The notes under the pieces were generated by a model. It searched no databases. It was not told the DNA's origin and saw nothing but the letters and a program-made list of their open reading frames with translations. The translations under genes were made by a program, and so were the position numbers. DNA of 64,000 nucleotides from Circinella minor (lineage: Eukaryota > Mucoromycota > Mucoromycetes > Mucorales > Lichtheimiaceae): assembly GCA_016758965.1 (NCBI GenBank), contig JAEPRB010000080.1:64501-128500 (forward strand), written 5' to 3'. Positions 23,524 to 37,200 of this stretch are shown one piece after another (within the stretch, counting starts at the first letter, position 1; each line of letters begins with the position of its first letter).

Positions 23524-24275
23524 TATATTCTTAGTAAAATACCCTTTTTTAAAAAAAAATTATTTGTTATTCATCTTTTATTTCTTTTGTAATTTTTTTA
23601 ATTCATAATTTACATTATTATCATTATTATAAACTAGTTAAGTAGTATAGAAACAAAACATTCAAAGCACACACACACACACACAATTTATATATTACAC
23701 ATCATCTGATACAACGTAGCAATGTCAATTGCAATAATAGTCTAATTTAATTACCAATAAAGCAAAATGTGGTCTATGGAACCCGCTCTTATAATTACCG
23801 CTGATTCCCTTTGGGTCGAGACAAATGTTAGGGCCATTGTTGTGTAACATCAATTTCGGGCTTGTCATTTTACCACTTGTATATCACAGTAAAAAGATGC
23901 TTATAAAAAGGGTATTTCCACCACGCGCACCACTTAAAACGGTATGTGTCAATTAACAGCATCGTACAAAGAGGGGGGGATGATTCTTCTGCGGACATGA
24001 TCGTCTCAAAAACTTTTCTCCCCCCCTCCGAGGTCAATTCACATTGAAGTTAATTGAACAATTATAAAAATTGAAACATATTTCTAGACCAATTTGTTTT
24101 TTTTTCAATCATTTATCTTCTCCTTCTTTTTCCTCTTTTCCTTTAATTTCAAAACAACATTCTCCTTTTTTTAAAAAAATAAACCCCCTTAATGTAAATT
24201 TGCCTTATTCTGTCCTAAATAAATAAATAATAATAAAAAACAAAAGACTTCCCCCCACCTTTGTATATCAATATC
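23524..24275. other. Intergenic region with (AC)n repeat, homeobox promoter
   Basis: Spacer between two plus-strand genes. It contains a short (AC)n microsatellite (23670-23686) and C/T-rich runs (24010-24030, 24251-24259) just upstream of the homeobox start. No other gene recognised. Confidence 0.55.
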
Positions 24276-25618
24276 ATGAAGCACCATCATCAGCAGCAGC
24301 AGCAAGAACAACAACAACCACGTAAACGAACACGTACATCACCCAATCAACTTTCTGTATTGGAAAACACATTTACTGTCAATCCATCTCCTAATGGTCG
24401 TATGCGTGAACAACTATCACGTCAGTTAAATATGACAGAACGATCTATACAAATTTGGTTTCAGAACCGTCGTGCCAAAGAAAAAAACATGGCAAGGCGA
24501 ACGTGTATTGCTCAGAATCGAATTTGGCGTATGCAGCAACTTGCCGCAGAAGCTGCTTCAAATGCTTGTCAGCAGCATGATTCTAAAGATCCACAAATGT
24601 ATTATTATTACTACTATTATTATTACAATCAACAACAAACAGTGTCACCAAATAGCAGCACTAGTAATAGTAGTAACCCACACACATTATTTGCTCATCC
24701 CCCTCCACCCCCACCCCCTCCACCACCCACTCCATTACGTGCACATTCTTTGGAACCAGGTACTACGTTGCAACATCAACAACAGCAACATCATCAACAA
24801 CAACAACAACAAGTTCGCCATCAACGTGGCGCAACCATGCCGATTCTTTCAACAGCTACAGCAAATGGATCGTGGTCCCCTACAGACGTTTTCCAATCAT
24901 GTAATGTTTATTTATTTATTTTTGCAATAGACACTAAGTTGTATTAAAAGACTAACAAATAATCGCATTGTTAATATTTATTATTACAGATCCAGTGTTG
25001 AGTCGGCATGATTTCTCAATTGATACATTGGAGATTGGTACTTGGAAGCGAGTTATGCTACAACCCAATGATCTACAATGCTATTGTGATACTGTACAGC
25101 GCAACATGACATGGGTGATTCAAGATGGATCATATTCGTTCAAAATGACTTTTGATCTTGACGCAGTTCAAGCCATCCAACTCGACCCTATTACGAATGA
25201 TAGACTTGAAATCCAACTCACATTAGATGAGAAAAAGTGCAGCACAATGGCATTCTATATGCATGATCCACTGAATGGCTGGACTCAGTGTCGGGATTTT
25301 ACTCAAGATAAACAAGCGACATCAGAAAGAGTACATCGTCTATCTGGGCCTGCATTAAATATTTGGGCTGAATGGCAATCGCTTTTACAAAATTTATCTG
25401 AATCAGATCCATTTCATCATAAAATGTTCATAAATACCAATACTACCCCCTCTTCCTCCCTTCCTTCTACTATTGCTACAGCTACTGCTACTACATCAAC
25501 CTCTACTTCTTCTACCACAATGAATACCACCGCCAACAATACTACTACTACTACTACAGATTCTATAGATCACTCTTCTTCTGAAACTCCCACTATTACA
25601 ATTAGTGCTAACCCCTGA
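24276..25618 (+). CDS. Homeobox transcription factor (PHO2/HOY1/Htf1-like)
   Basis: Two exons, 24276-24900 and 24990-25618 (TGA), joined within a Tyr codon (FQSYPVLSRHDF). After a short His/Gln-rich start, the homeodomain covers about residues 15-75: RKRTRTSPNQLSVLENTF, then the recognition helix SIQIWFQNRRAKEKN with the invariant WFQNRR. The middle is low-complexity: nine consecutive Tyr codons, a Pro run and Gln/His runs. Exon 2 encodes a second conserved-looking globular region, DFSIDTLEIGTWKRV...LQCYCDTVQRNMTWVIQDGSYSFKMTFDLDAVQAIQL. This matches the family-specific C-terminal domain I recall in filamentous-fungal Htf1/HOY1-type proteins, followed by a Ser/Thr-rich tail. Likely a nuclear DNA-binding regulator; in ascomycetes relatives control phosphate metabolism or sporulation, but that role is only inferred here. 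Confidence 0.88.
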
Positions 25619-28600
25619 AATTAGCTTATTTATTTTCTATTTTTTTTAATCATTTTTTTTTTTTTTTACTTTATGCTGTTCTCTTTTTTTCTTCTCTGTT
25701 AAATCAATTGGAATAATATACCCGACGTTTTTTGTGATTTTTCATTGAATTTCTTTTTGAAGTTAGTATGTGTAATTTTAGTTCATTTATAAATAATGTC
25801 GTCTGCCATATGAAGGCAATAACAACCCGGCTCGACCATATTTCAATTGTTCCATTGCTAGCAAACAAAGTTAACATGAGCATATTACTATCCCATTGTA
25901 TAGTCCGAAAGATCTGGTAGGTACACATAGACCCTATTTTTATTGTGCTAGTATGTATTCATACTATTACTATGTGACAATAAAAACTAAAATGACTTTA
26001 TTATATATATATATATTTGTTTCAGCTTAAAGTTATATAAAGTGACTATACATCATTTATCTTGTGTAAAAGATATACGATAGGAACTGAGGAACCAAGC
26101 TTTTTTTTCCCACAAAAAAAAAAAAAAAAAAAAGGGATCGTGAAGTTACTTCAATTTATTATTGTCAAGGATTAGGTGTCGTTGTTACTTTTTTAAAGAA
26201 GTTTCACATCCACATGATCATGTCTATTATATTTTTGCTTTGTTGTTAGAGTATGATACACTCGATACCAATATTTCTTGATTATAATAATCACTCCTTT
26301 ATTTTTTTTAAAAACACCTTCTTCTGACGACTATATTATTTCTTTCGTTAATTTTTTTTTGTACATCGTTACATAAAAAAGGGATATATTAACATATGAT
26401 TTAATTAATCAAATTATTATTATTGTAATTATTATTTGTTGAAAAATAAGAATAAATCGTCGTCTTTCTTAATCTTTATATGTACCTTTGTTAATCTATC
26501 TAAAGTTTTCGAAAATTTTAATCCATACTATTATCAAAATTGTATTATTTTTTACTTAAAAAATTGATCTATAGGTACAATAGATTTTTTTTTACCCTAT
26601 TTTATGTATTCCCCTAGGTCTCCTCTATTTTTGTTCAAGCACCGAAATTTATCAGTTTGTTGATGCTGAATCATCGTGACAATGTAGAAGCCACGGTGAT
26701 TTTCAACAGCTACCAGAATAGGGCTAAATCTTCTTTGTTTTCTTTACATATGCTGATTTCCCATTAATACTATCTCTACCATCATTATATTTATTTATCA
26801 ATTTAAACTAAGGGTAACTAAAAGTAGAATGAAAAATGGGAATAACTGTACGTACATCAGTAGAGTAAATTACCCATCCAACAGTGTGTATCATGCACTT
26901 TATATTTAGTTAATCAATTTTTACATAACAACGAAAAATACTTTAAAAAGAAAGTAAAACATATAGTAAATTTCACATTATAATAATAGCTTGGAATGTG
27001 AATCCAACATTGTTAAGTTTAATTGCATTATAGAAGAACCCTCAACGATATTAATTTAAATTGCCCTAGCGTACAAGATACAGGGGAAATGGTATCACAA
27101 TTATACTAAACTGGGAATAGTATAACTATTTATTTGAAAAATAAAATAAAAGTAACGTACTGTAAAAAAAAAAAAAAACTGTAATATACAAATTTTGCTT
27201 TCATTATAAAAAAGGGTACAACTATTTACTCATAACCTCCTTATATGGCAAAGATCTATACTAAAAATATTTTAAATTGTATATGCCTAAAGGGGCATCA
27301 ATGTTGTTTGGTTTCATACATATATAATAAGTTTCTGAATCTTTTGGATATCATTACATATTATATAACATATTGAACGTTCGTTCGTTACATTCATGTG
27401 GTTTACTTTCATTTGGTACGTAGAAAATATATTACAACTGGGAGGAACCTTCTATTTATTATATTATTTGTTTACTGTTATCTTACCAATAACCATCTAT
27501 TCACAGGGAAGATTGGTTATTCTCTCTCTTTTTCAACACTTCAATGTTTCAATGCTTTAAATGTTAAATTTTGAGTGGTTGCTCATGATATTTAATAATG
27601 ATTTTGTTCTGATCTTAACTATTGATGTTAAACATACTTCTCAAAGTAATCATTTAGTCATTATTACTCGCTGTTGTACTAATTTATGATGTAAGCTATT
27701 ATATAATTATTGAGCTTTAGATATCTCAAAGATATTCATAACTAAATTTACGTATGGCCAAAGTGAATGAGGCAGTGAAAACCAATAAAAAAAGACTATA
27801 ACGTTTGACTATGACATGTTGCTGAGACTTAAACAGATAGCATAAAACATGCGATCTTTCTTTTTCTCTCTCCTACAAAATTCTCATTTATACATTAACT
27901 CACTAGATATAGCTTTCTTAATCTCGAACCTTTTTTTTAATTATCTCTCCACAACGGGCGAGTCTTTTTCTACTCTCCAATACAATAAAAATATACAATT
28001 TTTTTTTCTAATGGACCAAAAGGAGTATTTAATGGGGAGTTCATGATTGCGTGTGGAGATAAAAATTCTACTGATGTTAGTGAATCCAAGAACATTGTCG
28101 ACAAACCGAACCATTAATAAGGAATCTACCATTGGTCTAACTACTGCCACTGATTCCAGCGCTATGGAATTGAGCATATATGAAGTGATAATTACGTCTC
28201 CAAAAGTGTTAATTGTAGTTGCAACATAATTTAGTGTTAACAGATCCAAATTCTATTATAACACTTCAAATATTTACAGATAGCAGCTGCAACAGCATTA
28301 ATAATCTGCTTAAAGACATCCACAAAGAAAATTAAGGGCACGTGCCATATGTGGCAACATTGAATGTATAAAGGGAACAACAAGAAAGCAAAGTGCAATG
28401 TTTATGTTTGTGGCAAAATCGATTGTAGAGAAAATACATCTCGAATATATACAGAGTACGTATAACAAATAGCTATCTATTATCATTATTATTTTTTCAA
28501 ATAGTTATAAGTTCCAATCCATATATAAAATATAATTGTCATTTTACAATAGAATAATCTCGCTACTGGGGCCATTTCCTAATTGGGAACAATTAATTCG

Positions 28601-31291
28601 CTTGCCTCATACATGGTATCCGGGCCCATTTTTTTAATCACTCAACCTGATAAAGACAACAGCACTGAAGATGCCAAAGTCTAAATCTCGAAAAGAAAAC
28701 GTTCGCGCTAAATCGGCAAGTCCTTCTATTGTCAAAAGCCGATGATTTTTCTCACACGGAAGCTTGCTCAGGCCCTATCTCACATACGATCAAGCTTAGA
28801 AAATATTGGAAAATCGAAAAACGTACCAAACCAATTGTCAAGGTTTGCAATAATTGTTATAATTATTCCCTCATAGTTCTCTGAGGACTTCGTTAAACTA
28901 TATCATAGAAGAAGACTACGATGATCACTATAATCTATACCAATTATTTATCTCTGTTCCCTCTCTCTTTCTTACTTACTTTCCACTAATGTATTTACAT
29001 CTTTATCTTATTATCTTATTATACATATCGTAACGTTCCTAAAAATATGTACTCCCTTTTTTTCTCTTCTCTTCACATACAATAACACCATCAGTAGTAT
29101 TAGTGTTTACGTATTATTATTATTATACACAATATTACTATTGTTTCCTTTTATTATCATAATATGTTCTGCCATAATTTGATTGTATTTACAAAAGTTA
29201 TTGAATATTTTTACCATTGGTAATCAATATAAATCCTCACCATTTCTTCAGTTCTATTTTTACTTAATTTTATCTGTTGTCTTTTTAATAAAATATCTTT
29301 CATAAATTAATCTTTAGATGATTTCCCTTTTATAATTTTATTAAGACTTCATGGATTCAGCCGTCAAATTCCTGAATATTAGAACTCCCACTCATAAACA
29401 TTATCAAAAATTATTTAGTTTATACTATTTTCTTGACATATGTAATTCATACCATTTTATATAACGAAGTATTTTTCATTCTCCTCGTTTATTATTATTA
29501 TTATTATTATCAAATAAATAGTCTATCTTATAATTGTAACCTTTTTCAATAATATTAATAATGCATTGAGAAGTGGATGATAAAAAAAATTAGACGAGAT
29601 GATGGGTTACAAGTTACTAACATACCTATGATTTTTGTAGCCCATGTAGTCATTCTCATATAGATAGATGTTTGGTTGGATTAAATAGTCCAAAATTTGC
29701 ACTAAATATTCAGAATTCCTGGATACAATGTCGTTTCTCTTATCACATAAAGATTATATAAATAATTATAGTACGTATGGACTACTCGTAGTAATTATAT
29801 TTCTTCAATAGGGTTCCATTTATTATACATACAGAACAAAAAAAAAGAGAAGAAAACTAGTGTTATAAAAGCACAAGTAATAATGTCAAAAAAAAAAAGA
29901 GCAAATGCCGGTTTAAGACTAGAAGCACTAATTTTTCCGACACTATTATTGTTGCATATAAAATGTTGACATAAAGAGAATAAACGAGTTATCGCTCTCT
30001 AAAAAAAGTTAAGAAGTATTCTAGATTGTTTACTATTGCATTATTTTATTAGTACCAATTTATATTTATACATAATGATGCCAAATAAGAAGACCGCATG
30101 TAATAATGTCATTCTCTGATTCGTTGTATTGTTCTTTTTTTGTTTGGTGCGATTTCTTTTTTACATTTTTTTTGTTATAAGCCTTACATTTTATTGTTAT
30201 CGTTGACGGGGTTGTTTCTTATTATATCCTAAACTAAACCGAGATAGACTAATAATGTTGTTTGCTTATTTTTGTCCAATAATAATACACCAGGATTAAA
30301 ATCTTGGGCAATAGCACTACTATTTTATATTTGGATCTACTGCCCTGTAACAATATCCAGACATAAACACGAATACTCATGCATTAACAAAAGGGTATAC
30401 AAGTATCGTCGATGGGAAAAAAAATCATAATTTTGCACTTGTCCTTTTAAGGTTACTACTCAAATCGTTTTTCTTGATCACGAGTGAACTCCTATTACAG
30501 CTTTGAAAAAAAAAAAACTGATAACAGTACAACTATAAACTAAAATCTTTCATTTTATAATAAAAAATTGATAGTGTTTTTAAAATAATAACTCTTATAA
30601 TATATAGTAAGCTTTTCTTTAAAAACAAGTATATGAATTCTGAAATTCCATAAATATAAAATATTTGTGTGTATAAATGGGTGTCACAGAAAAAAAAAAG
30701 TGAGTTGAGAAAAGTATACTATTGCGCCACTCATAAATCCAGTACATGGTTGTTTTCTTTTAAAAGTGTAAAGATCATACAAGTTAAAATGAAGGGAAGA
30801 AACAAAAGCTGGGATCAACTTGACATCTAACATTATTACAAGTGCTATAACTAACATAGAGTCTGGAATTTCACAGCTTCAAAAGCGAGGTGACAGGGCT
30901 TTTTTTTTTTTAATGCAGACGCGTCATGTCGCGTGATCCATACCAACAATCCGTCAAATATAACATAATTGTTTTTTTCTACAAAAAAATCATAATATCT
31001 AACTCATTTTCCCGCTTGAAAAGAAAGAAACTCCGTTTTTTATTATTTTAAAACGGAGGCTTTTGTTATTAACCGATATAACCGAGACGTTTAAAAAAAA
31101 AGTACTCACCGAATTATTTAGAAGTTGTAATACACGTTATTAAACTCTCTCTCAAAACCTTTTTGTATTTTTTTAAAAGTCAGTTTTTCTTTTGGATTCC
31201 ATTTTAGTCCACGCCTATTTAAAAGAGTTTGTTTTTTGCAATTCTTTTCAAAACAAGCTTTTTTTTTCTTCTTATATCTTTTTTAAAAAAA
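25619..31291. other. 5.7-kb gene desert
   Basis: AT-rich DNA with many homopolymer runs (for example 26116-26134 and 27163-27177) and TTA/TAA repeats. Small frames at 27849-28249 on both strands and a 24-codon frame at 28670-28744 (basic, Lys/Arg/Ser-rich) show no family resemblance. No tRNA, intact transposon or terminal repeat could be recognised. The last 150 bases hold the cyclophilin promoter. Confidence 0.5.
31216..31224 (+). promoter_or_regulatory. TATA-like element of the cyclophilin gene
   Basis: TATTTAAAA about 70 nt upstream of the cyclophilin start codon, followed by T-rich leader sequence. Position and composition fit a fungal core promoter; it is untested. Confidence 0.4.
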
Positions 31292-32225
31292 ATGTCCAAC
31301 CCCAAGGTAAGGAAAATATTGAAAAAAATTTATGTATAAATGATTTACTAACTGATAAAATTTGATTTCATATCTTAGGTTTTCTTTGACGTCTCTATTG
31401 ATGGCCAACCTGCTGGTCGCATCACCATGGAATTGGTATGTTTTCTTTTCTTTTCGTTTTTTTTATCATATTTTGAAAAAGTTTTATAATAAAAAGATTA
31501 CAAAAAAAAAAGTAAATAAACAATCATCTAACTCTATTCTATTTGAATAGTTCGCTGATGTCGTTCCCAAGACTGCTGAAAACTTCCGTGCTCTCTGTAC
31601 CGGTGAAAAGGGTTTCGGTTACAAGGGTAGCATCTTCCATCGCGTCATCCCTCAATTCATGCTTCAAGGTGGTGACTTCACCAACTTCAACGGTACTGGT
31701 GGCAAGTCTATCTACGGTAAGTATTTCAAATATAGGATATATATATTATGGGAAATAAATATAAATGAAAGCATATATATAAAAGGAAGGGAAAGGGTTT
31801 AGAGAAAAGAGTAGTTGAACTTGTTTAGTAACATTAATAAACTCATTATTATTATTATTATTATTAGGTAACAAGTTTGCTGATGAAAACTTCAAATTGA
31901 AGCACACTGGTCCTGGTCTTCTTTCCATGGCTAACGCTGGTCCTAACACCAATGGTTCCCAATTTTTCATCACCACTGTCACCACTTCTTGGTTGGATGG
32001 CAAGCACGTTGTCTTTGGCAAGGTTGTTGATGGGTACGTAATTTGAAAGGAGAACAAAAAAAAAAAAAAAAAAAAAAGGATATGTTATACGCGCAAAAGT
32101 TACTAAAATAACTCTTTATTTTTTTTAATGACAGTTTCGATCTCGTTAAGAAGATTGAAACAAAGGGTACCGAAACTGGCCGTACCAAGGGTACCATCAA
32201 GATTGAAAACTCTGGTCAATTGTAA
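31292..32225 (+). CDS. Cyclophilin A, peptidyl-prolyl cis-trans isomerase
   Basis: Cytosolic prolyl isomerase and the binding protein for cyclosporin A. Five exons: 31292-31306, 31379-31435, 31551-31716, 31868-32033 and 32135-32225. The first is only 15 coding bases (MSNPK). The protein of about 164 residues is full length. Catalytic and ligand-binding residues are visible: [15 protein letters not shown] with the active-site Arg, NGSQFFITT, and [11 protein letters not shown] with the Trp that contacts cyclosporin. Codon use is strongly biased to C-ending codons, so expression is probably high. The four introns are short and T/A-rich. Confidence 0.96.
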
Positions 32226-32525
32226 ATTCCCTTTTTTATTTTTCAAAAAAATCCTTTAAGATTCCAAATAATGAATAAATAAAATAAAATAAAACCTGCA
32301 TATATTCGATGCCTGAAGTGCCCATGTAAAAAAAAAAAAAAATGAAAACTCGTATCTATTCTGTTTTAAGTATCAAATGAAGTCATTTGTTAGTTTAGTA
32401 GAATTTCGTTGTGTTAAGTCTATGATCTTTGTTTGGGGGGTAATAAAAAAATAGAAAGATTGGTGGGGGGAGTTGAAAGTTTAGTTCGTTAGGCTCTTTT
32501 TTGAAGAAAAAAAAAAGGTTTGACC

Positions 32526-33509
32526 ATGGCAGTAAAAGCATTACTTATTGATTTGAGTGGTACCATTCATATTGATTCCAAAGCTATTCCAGGTGCAGTT
32601 GAAGCTATACACAAGTTAAGAGCAAGTAAGGTTCCATTTCGGTAAGAAAATAGGTTTTTGAATATTTTTTTATTATTATTAACGCATAAGTAATATTATT
32701 TTTCCGCGTAAACACTATAACAATGGGAACCGTTTCTCAATAACGCATAATTTTCTTAATAGGTTTGCAACTAATACGACCAAAACATCGTCGCGTAAAC
32801 TTGTTGATAAGTTAAATGCTATGGGTTTTGATGTCAATGAAAATGAAGTGTTTACATCTTTATCTGCTTGTCGCGATCGTGTTAGTCATTTGAGGTTTGC
32901 ATATTCTTTGACTTTTTTTTTTCTATTGGCATATATAGATAAAATTCATAGTTTGACTGAAATAATGCGATAATAATATATATTATGAACGGTGGATTGA
33001 TAAACCAGACCTCTTTTATTAATGGAAGATGCTGCCCTTGATGAATTCAAAGGTATCAATACACATGATCCAAATGCTGTTGTAGTAGGACTTGCACCAT
33101 CAAAATTTTGTTATCAATATGTAAGTTATTTTGTCATTAATGAAAACAAATTATATGTTTCCATAGTGATAGACAATTCTTTAATAATAAGTTGCTAATA
33201 TATTTTGTTTTTTCTTCCAATCAATAAAAAAAAAGATGAATGAAGCATTTCGTTTATTAATTAATAATCCATCTATTCCTTTAATTGCGGTTCATAAAGC
33301 TAAATATTTTGCTGATAAGGATGAAAAATTATCGATGGGACCTGGTGGATTTGTGGAGGCTTTAGAATATGCAACGGGTACCAAGGCAACCATTGTTGGT
33401 AAGCCAACAAAAAGCTTTTTTGAATTAGCATTAAAACAAATGTAAGATGATAAAAAACCAAAGACAAAAAAAAAAGTAGAAAAAATATATTTAAAATCTG
33501 AAATCCTTT

Positions 33510-33546
<37 letters not shown>

Positions 33547-33679
33547 TGGTATGCTAGATAATCCAGAAAACGTGGCAATGATTGGTGATGATATAAACAA
33601 TGATTTAGGCGGAGGTGCTTTAGAATTGGGATTACATCGTTACCTTGGTAAAAAGCAATATATATATAGCTCAGCCATG

Positions 33680-33720
<41 letters not shown>

Positions 33721-33873
33721 ATTAATATGATATAATCATAATATTAATTTATATATATAGTACGCACAGGTAAATATCGTTCAGGTGATGAAGACAAAGC
33801 AGATAATAAAAAGCTTGTTGTATACGATTCTATTGTTGAAGCAATTGAAAATATACTTAAATCAAATACTTAA
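32526..33873 (+). CDS. HAD-superfamily phosphatase, HDHD2-like
   Basis: Six exons: 32526-32641, 32763-32894, 33009-33120, 33236-33441, 33547-33647 and 33761-33873, giving about 260 residues. The N-terminus [12 protein letters not shown] is HAD motif I; the usual second Asp is Ser, as in HDHD2 and related family members. FATNTTKTS is motif II, the region [13 protein letters not shown] carries the motif III Lys, and [15 protein letters not shown] is motif IV with its Asp pair. The cap between motifs II and III ([18 protein letters not shown]) is of the C2 type. Substrate is not known with certainty for this family; phosphohistidine, phospholysine or pyrophosphate has been reported for the related LHPP. 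Two introns contain pure TA/TG microsatellites (33513-33540 and 33680-33720). Confidence 0.9.
33513..33720. repeat. Two intronic (TA)n/(TG)n microsatellites
   Basis: Simple repeats inside consecutive introns of the HAD phosphatase gene: (AT)n at 33513-33540 and (TA)n passing into (TG)n at 33680-33720. The exon between them (33547-33647) is intact. Confidence 0.85.
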
Positions 33874-34236
33874 TGCAACTTGTAACACCAAATTTAGATA
33901 GACAACACTTTTTTTTATTTTTTTTATTTTTATTATTCCCTTTTCCTTTATCCCAAAAAAAAAATATACAGTGAAAAAGAAACAAAACTCGTGTTATCCT
34001 ACACTCAACTTTATAATTCCTTTTTCTTTTCGTTATTTTTTAAATTTCTTTTTTTTTTTAACACATTCTCTTTGATTTTTGATTGAGTAAAAAGAAATAG
34101 GGGAAAAAAAAAAGACGAGAGTGTTTTTCTTTTTTTTTTCGGTTCATTTCTCATACCCCTCTCCTTCTCATTCTTTTTTATTTCTTGATATATATATAAA
34201 TTTAATCATAATACTATAAATACATAACTGGCAACA
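33874..34236. other. Intergenic region and dynactin leader
   Basis: A 363-bp spacer between two plus-strand genes, very T-rich with several runs of eight to ten T. TATATATAAATTTAA at 34189-34205 lies about 40 nt before the dynactin start and may act as a core promoter. Confidence 0.5.
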
Positions 34237-37200
34237 ATGGACAGATATAAACGACGATCATCTGTTCTCGATTCATCTCGCTCACCTGCCAGTAATAACA
34301 GCAGTTCTAGTAACAGAAGCAATAGTAACATACCCGATTCAGAACTTAAAGTAGGTAATCGTGTTCAAGTTCAAGGTAAACTGGGTACCATTCGATTTGC
34401 AGGTACAACAAGTTTTCAAACTGGCAAATGGATTGGTATCGAACTCGATGAAGCAACGGGTAAAAACAGTGGTGTAGTTCAAGGTAAACGATATTTTGAT
34501 TGTCGAATGAATCATGGTGTCTTTGTTCGACCTAGTCAAGTAAGAGTATTACCTTCAGCACCGTCAAGTACAACAAGTGAGGTAAATAGTTTTTTTTTTT
34601 TTTTTCGTCACATTCTTTCATGCACTCACCATATATTAAATTTGTTTCTTACTAAAAATAAAATAAAATTAACAGGATGATTCAGATACGAGTTTTGCTC
34701 CACCACAAGATCCAGGTTTAACAGCAGCACGATCAGCACAACAACGAACACCTTCACCTTCATCCACACTTTTACCATCTCGTATATCATCACCTATCGG
34801 GTCACGTATAGGTAGACCTTTATCCACCGGAGGAGGAACAGGTGGTCAAACTGGGATCAGACGACCTACTGTGGCATCACCACGAAGTAGCGCCGTACCA
34901 ACATCGAGTATTACAATTACTCCTAATGGTGGACGTCAAAAAAATGTAACTCAACGTCCACGTTCAGGTACTCAAGGTGCATCATCATCTGGAGGTACGC
35001 AACAACGTGATAAACAATTACAACAATTAAGGCAACAACGTATCCAACAACTTCAAGAAAGAAAACGTCAACAGCAAAAGGCTGAACAACATCAACAACA
35101 ACAGAAATATCGTCCTCAACAGATACATCAAGAGGAATCCGAACAAGAGGAGGAAGAAGAAGAGGAAGAAGAGCAACCTCCATTATCTCCTTCACCACCC
35201 CCATCGACTCATCAAGAGCCAGAACCAGAAGAACCCGAGCCAGTAGAAGAACTCGAGCCTTCACCTCCTCCTAAGCCCGAGCCAGTAGTGATAGAACAAC
35301 CGGTTACACAACCAACATCTGTATATGGTACACTTGCACCTACAATGCCAATTAGCAAATCGGAACAGGTAAGAAAAGATATATATATGTAGAAAATTTA
35401 AACAATACTATGAATCTAAATATAATACACTACTAGATGGTTCCAATGAAAGATTATGAAGAGTTGCGACTCAAGTTAAAAATATTGGAAGTAAAACGAC
35501 AAGAAGATCGGGAACGTCATCGAGAAAATGAAAAGGTGAAAGAAGAAGCTGAACAATTTTTGACTTTACGAAATAAATTGCAAGGTAAAAAAAAAAGGGG
35601 GGGGGGAGACGAATGAATGCTTCATAAATCAAAATATATAATTGATTACTCATTAAGATTATTATTATTTTTTTGTGGATGGTCATTTATTATAGATAAA
35701 ATATCCGAACTTCAAAAGGATTTACGTGATACCAAGCGACAACTTAAAGAAACAGCGACTGAAAAGGATTCTTATGAAGCTAAATACACAGATATTATTG
35801 AATCTATGGAAATGATGACACTGGACAAAGAAGTTGCTGAAGAACGTTCTGAAAATTTACAACAAGAGGTTAATTTATTAAAGGATAAGATTGAAGAAAT
35901 TAGTGTGGATTTGGATGTTTTACGAAAGGAAGCTGATATTCTAAACCGTCCACCTGCAGAGAGGGAGGGTGACGAAGAAAAGACACCAATAGAGGTTATT
36001 CAATTAGAACGACACAACGAACGACTCAAGGATGCATTGATGCGGTAAAATCCTGGAGAGAGAAAAAACGAAAAAACCAGTGATATGATTCATTGGAAAA
36101 AAAATAACTAGAAATTTCTAATGCGAGTTACACCATATTGTTATTATTATTATTATTATAGTCTTCGTGATGCAGCTCAAGAACATGAAGCTGAACTGAA
36201 TCGTAAAGTCAAGAGTTTAGAAAAGGAAAATTATGAACTTGAAGATTTCAAAGGTAAATTACAGCTTAAAATAAAATGGGGGAGGGGGGGCATGTATAAC
36301 AAAAAAAACAAGTTTTTTTGTTTTTTTTTGAAGGCATGAATCGTGTAACAAACATTCTTTTTTTATATTTTCTATAAATAATAGTACAATATGAACATGT
36401 TAAAGAACAACTTGACAATGCAGAATTACAAATTGATGATCTTAAACAACGATTGGATGATTCATTGGGTGCTGAAGATTTAGTCGAACAATTAACAGAT
36501 AAGAACTTGACTTTGAACGAAAAATTAGAAGAAATGAGAGTCGCTGTTGAAGATTTAGAAGCACTTAAAGAACTTGCTGATGAATTGGAAGAAAATCATA
36601 TGGAAACTGAAAAACAACTTCAAGCTGAAATTGGTAAAAGATAAAAAAAAAAACCAACAACATATTTTTAATTGTTTTCAACGAAAAAGAGGTGGGGGGC
36701 GCGGAATAATGTACTAAATCGAAAAAACAAAACATATTATAGATCATCGTGATATGCTTTTACGTGAACAATTGGAACGTCTTCGATCTTCTGAAGAAAC
36801 AAATGCTGATTATGAAGCTACTATCCAACAGTTTAGAGAACTTGTTATCAATTTACAAAGTGATTTGGAACAACTTCGTGAAAATGAAGTGAACAAGGAA
36901 TCCGAAAAAAGTTCACTTAGCAGTCAATCACAAGCAATGATGTCATTGAATATGCAGCTTCAATCCACTGTTATGAAAGCACAAGCTAAGGCTGTCGACC
37001 TTGAGTTACGTAAATTGGAAGCTGCACAAGCGAACGATCGTTTGACTTATGTTCAGGTAACAATGCTCCCTCCCCACTCCCAAAAAAAATGAATATTAAA
37101 TCTTCAGTAAAGTAAAGCCAAAGGAATATTTTTTTTACTAAAACGATACATAATCTATTTATATATAGCCCTACCTTCCCGACTCTTTCTTCAAGACAGA

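Noticed and set aside
34923..35264. 113-codon minus-strand frame inside the dynactin gene
   Set aside because: It is a shadow of the Gln/Glu/Pro-rich linker codons of the plus-strand gene.
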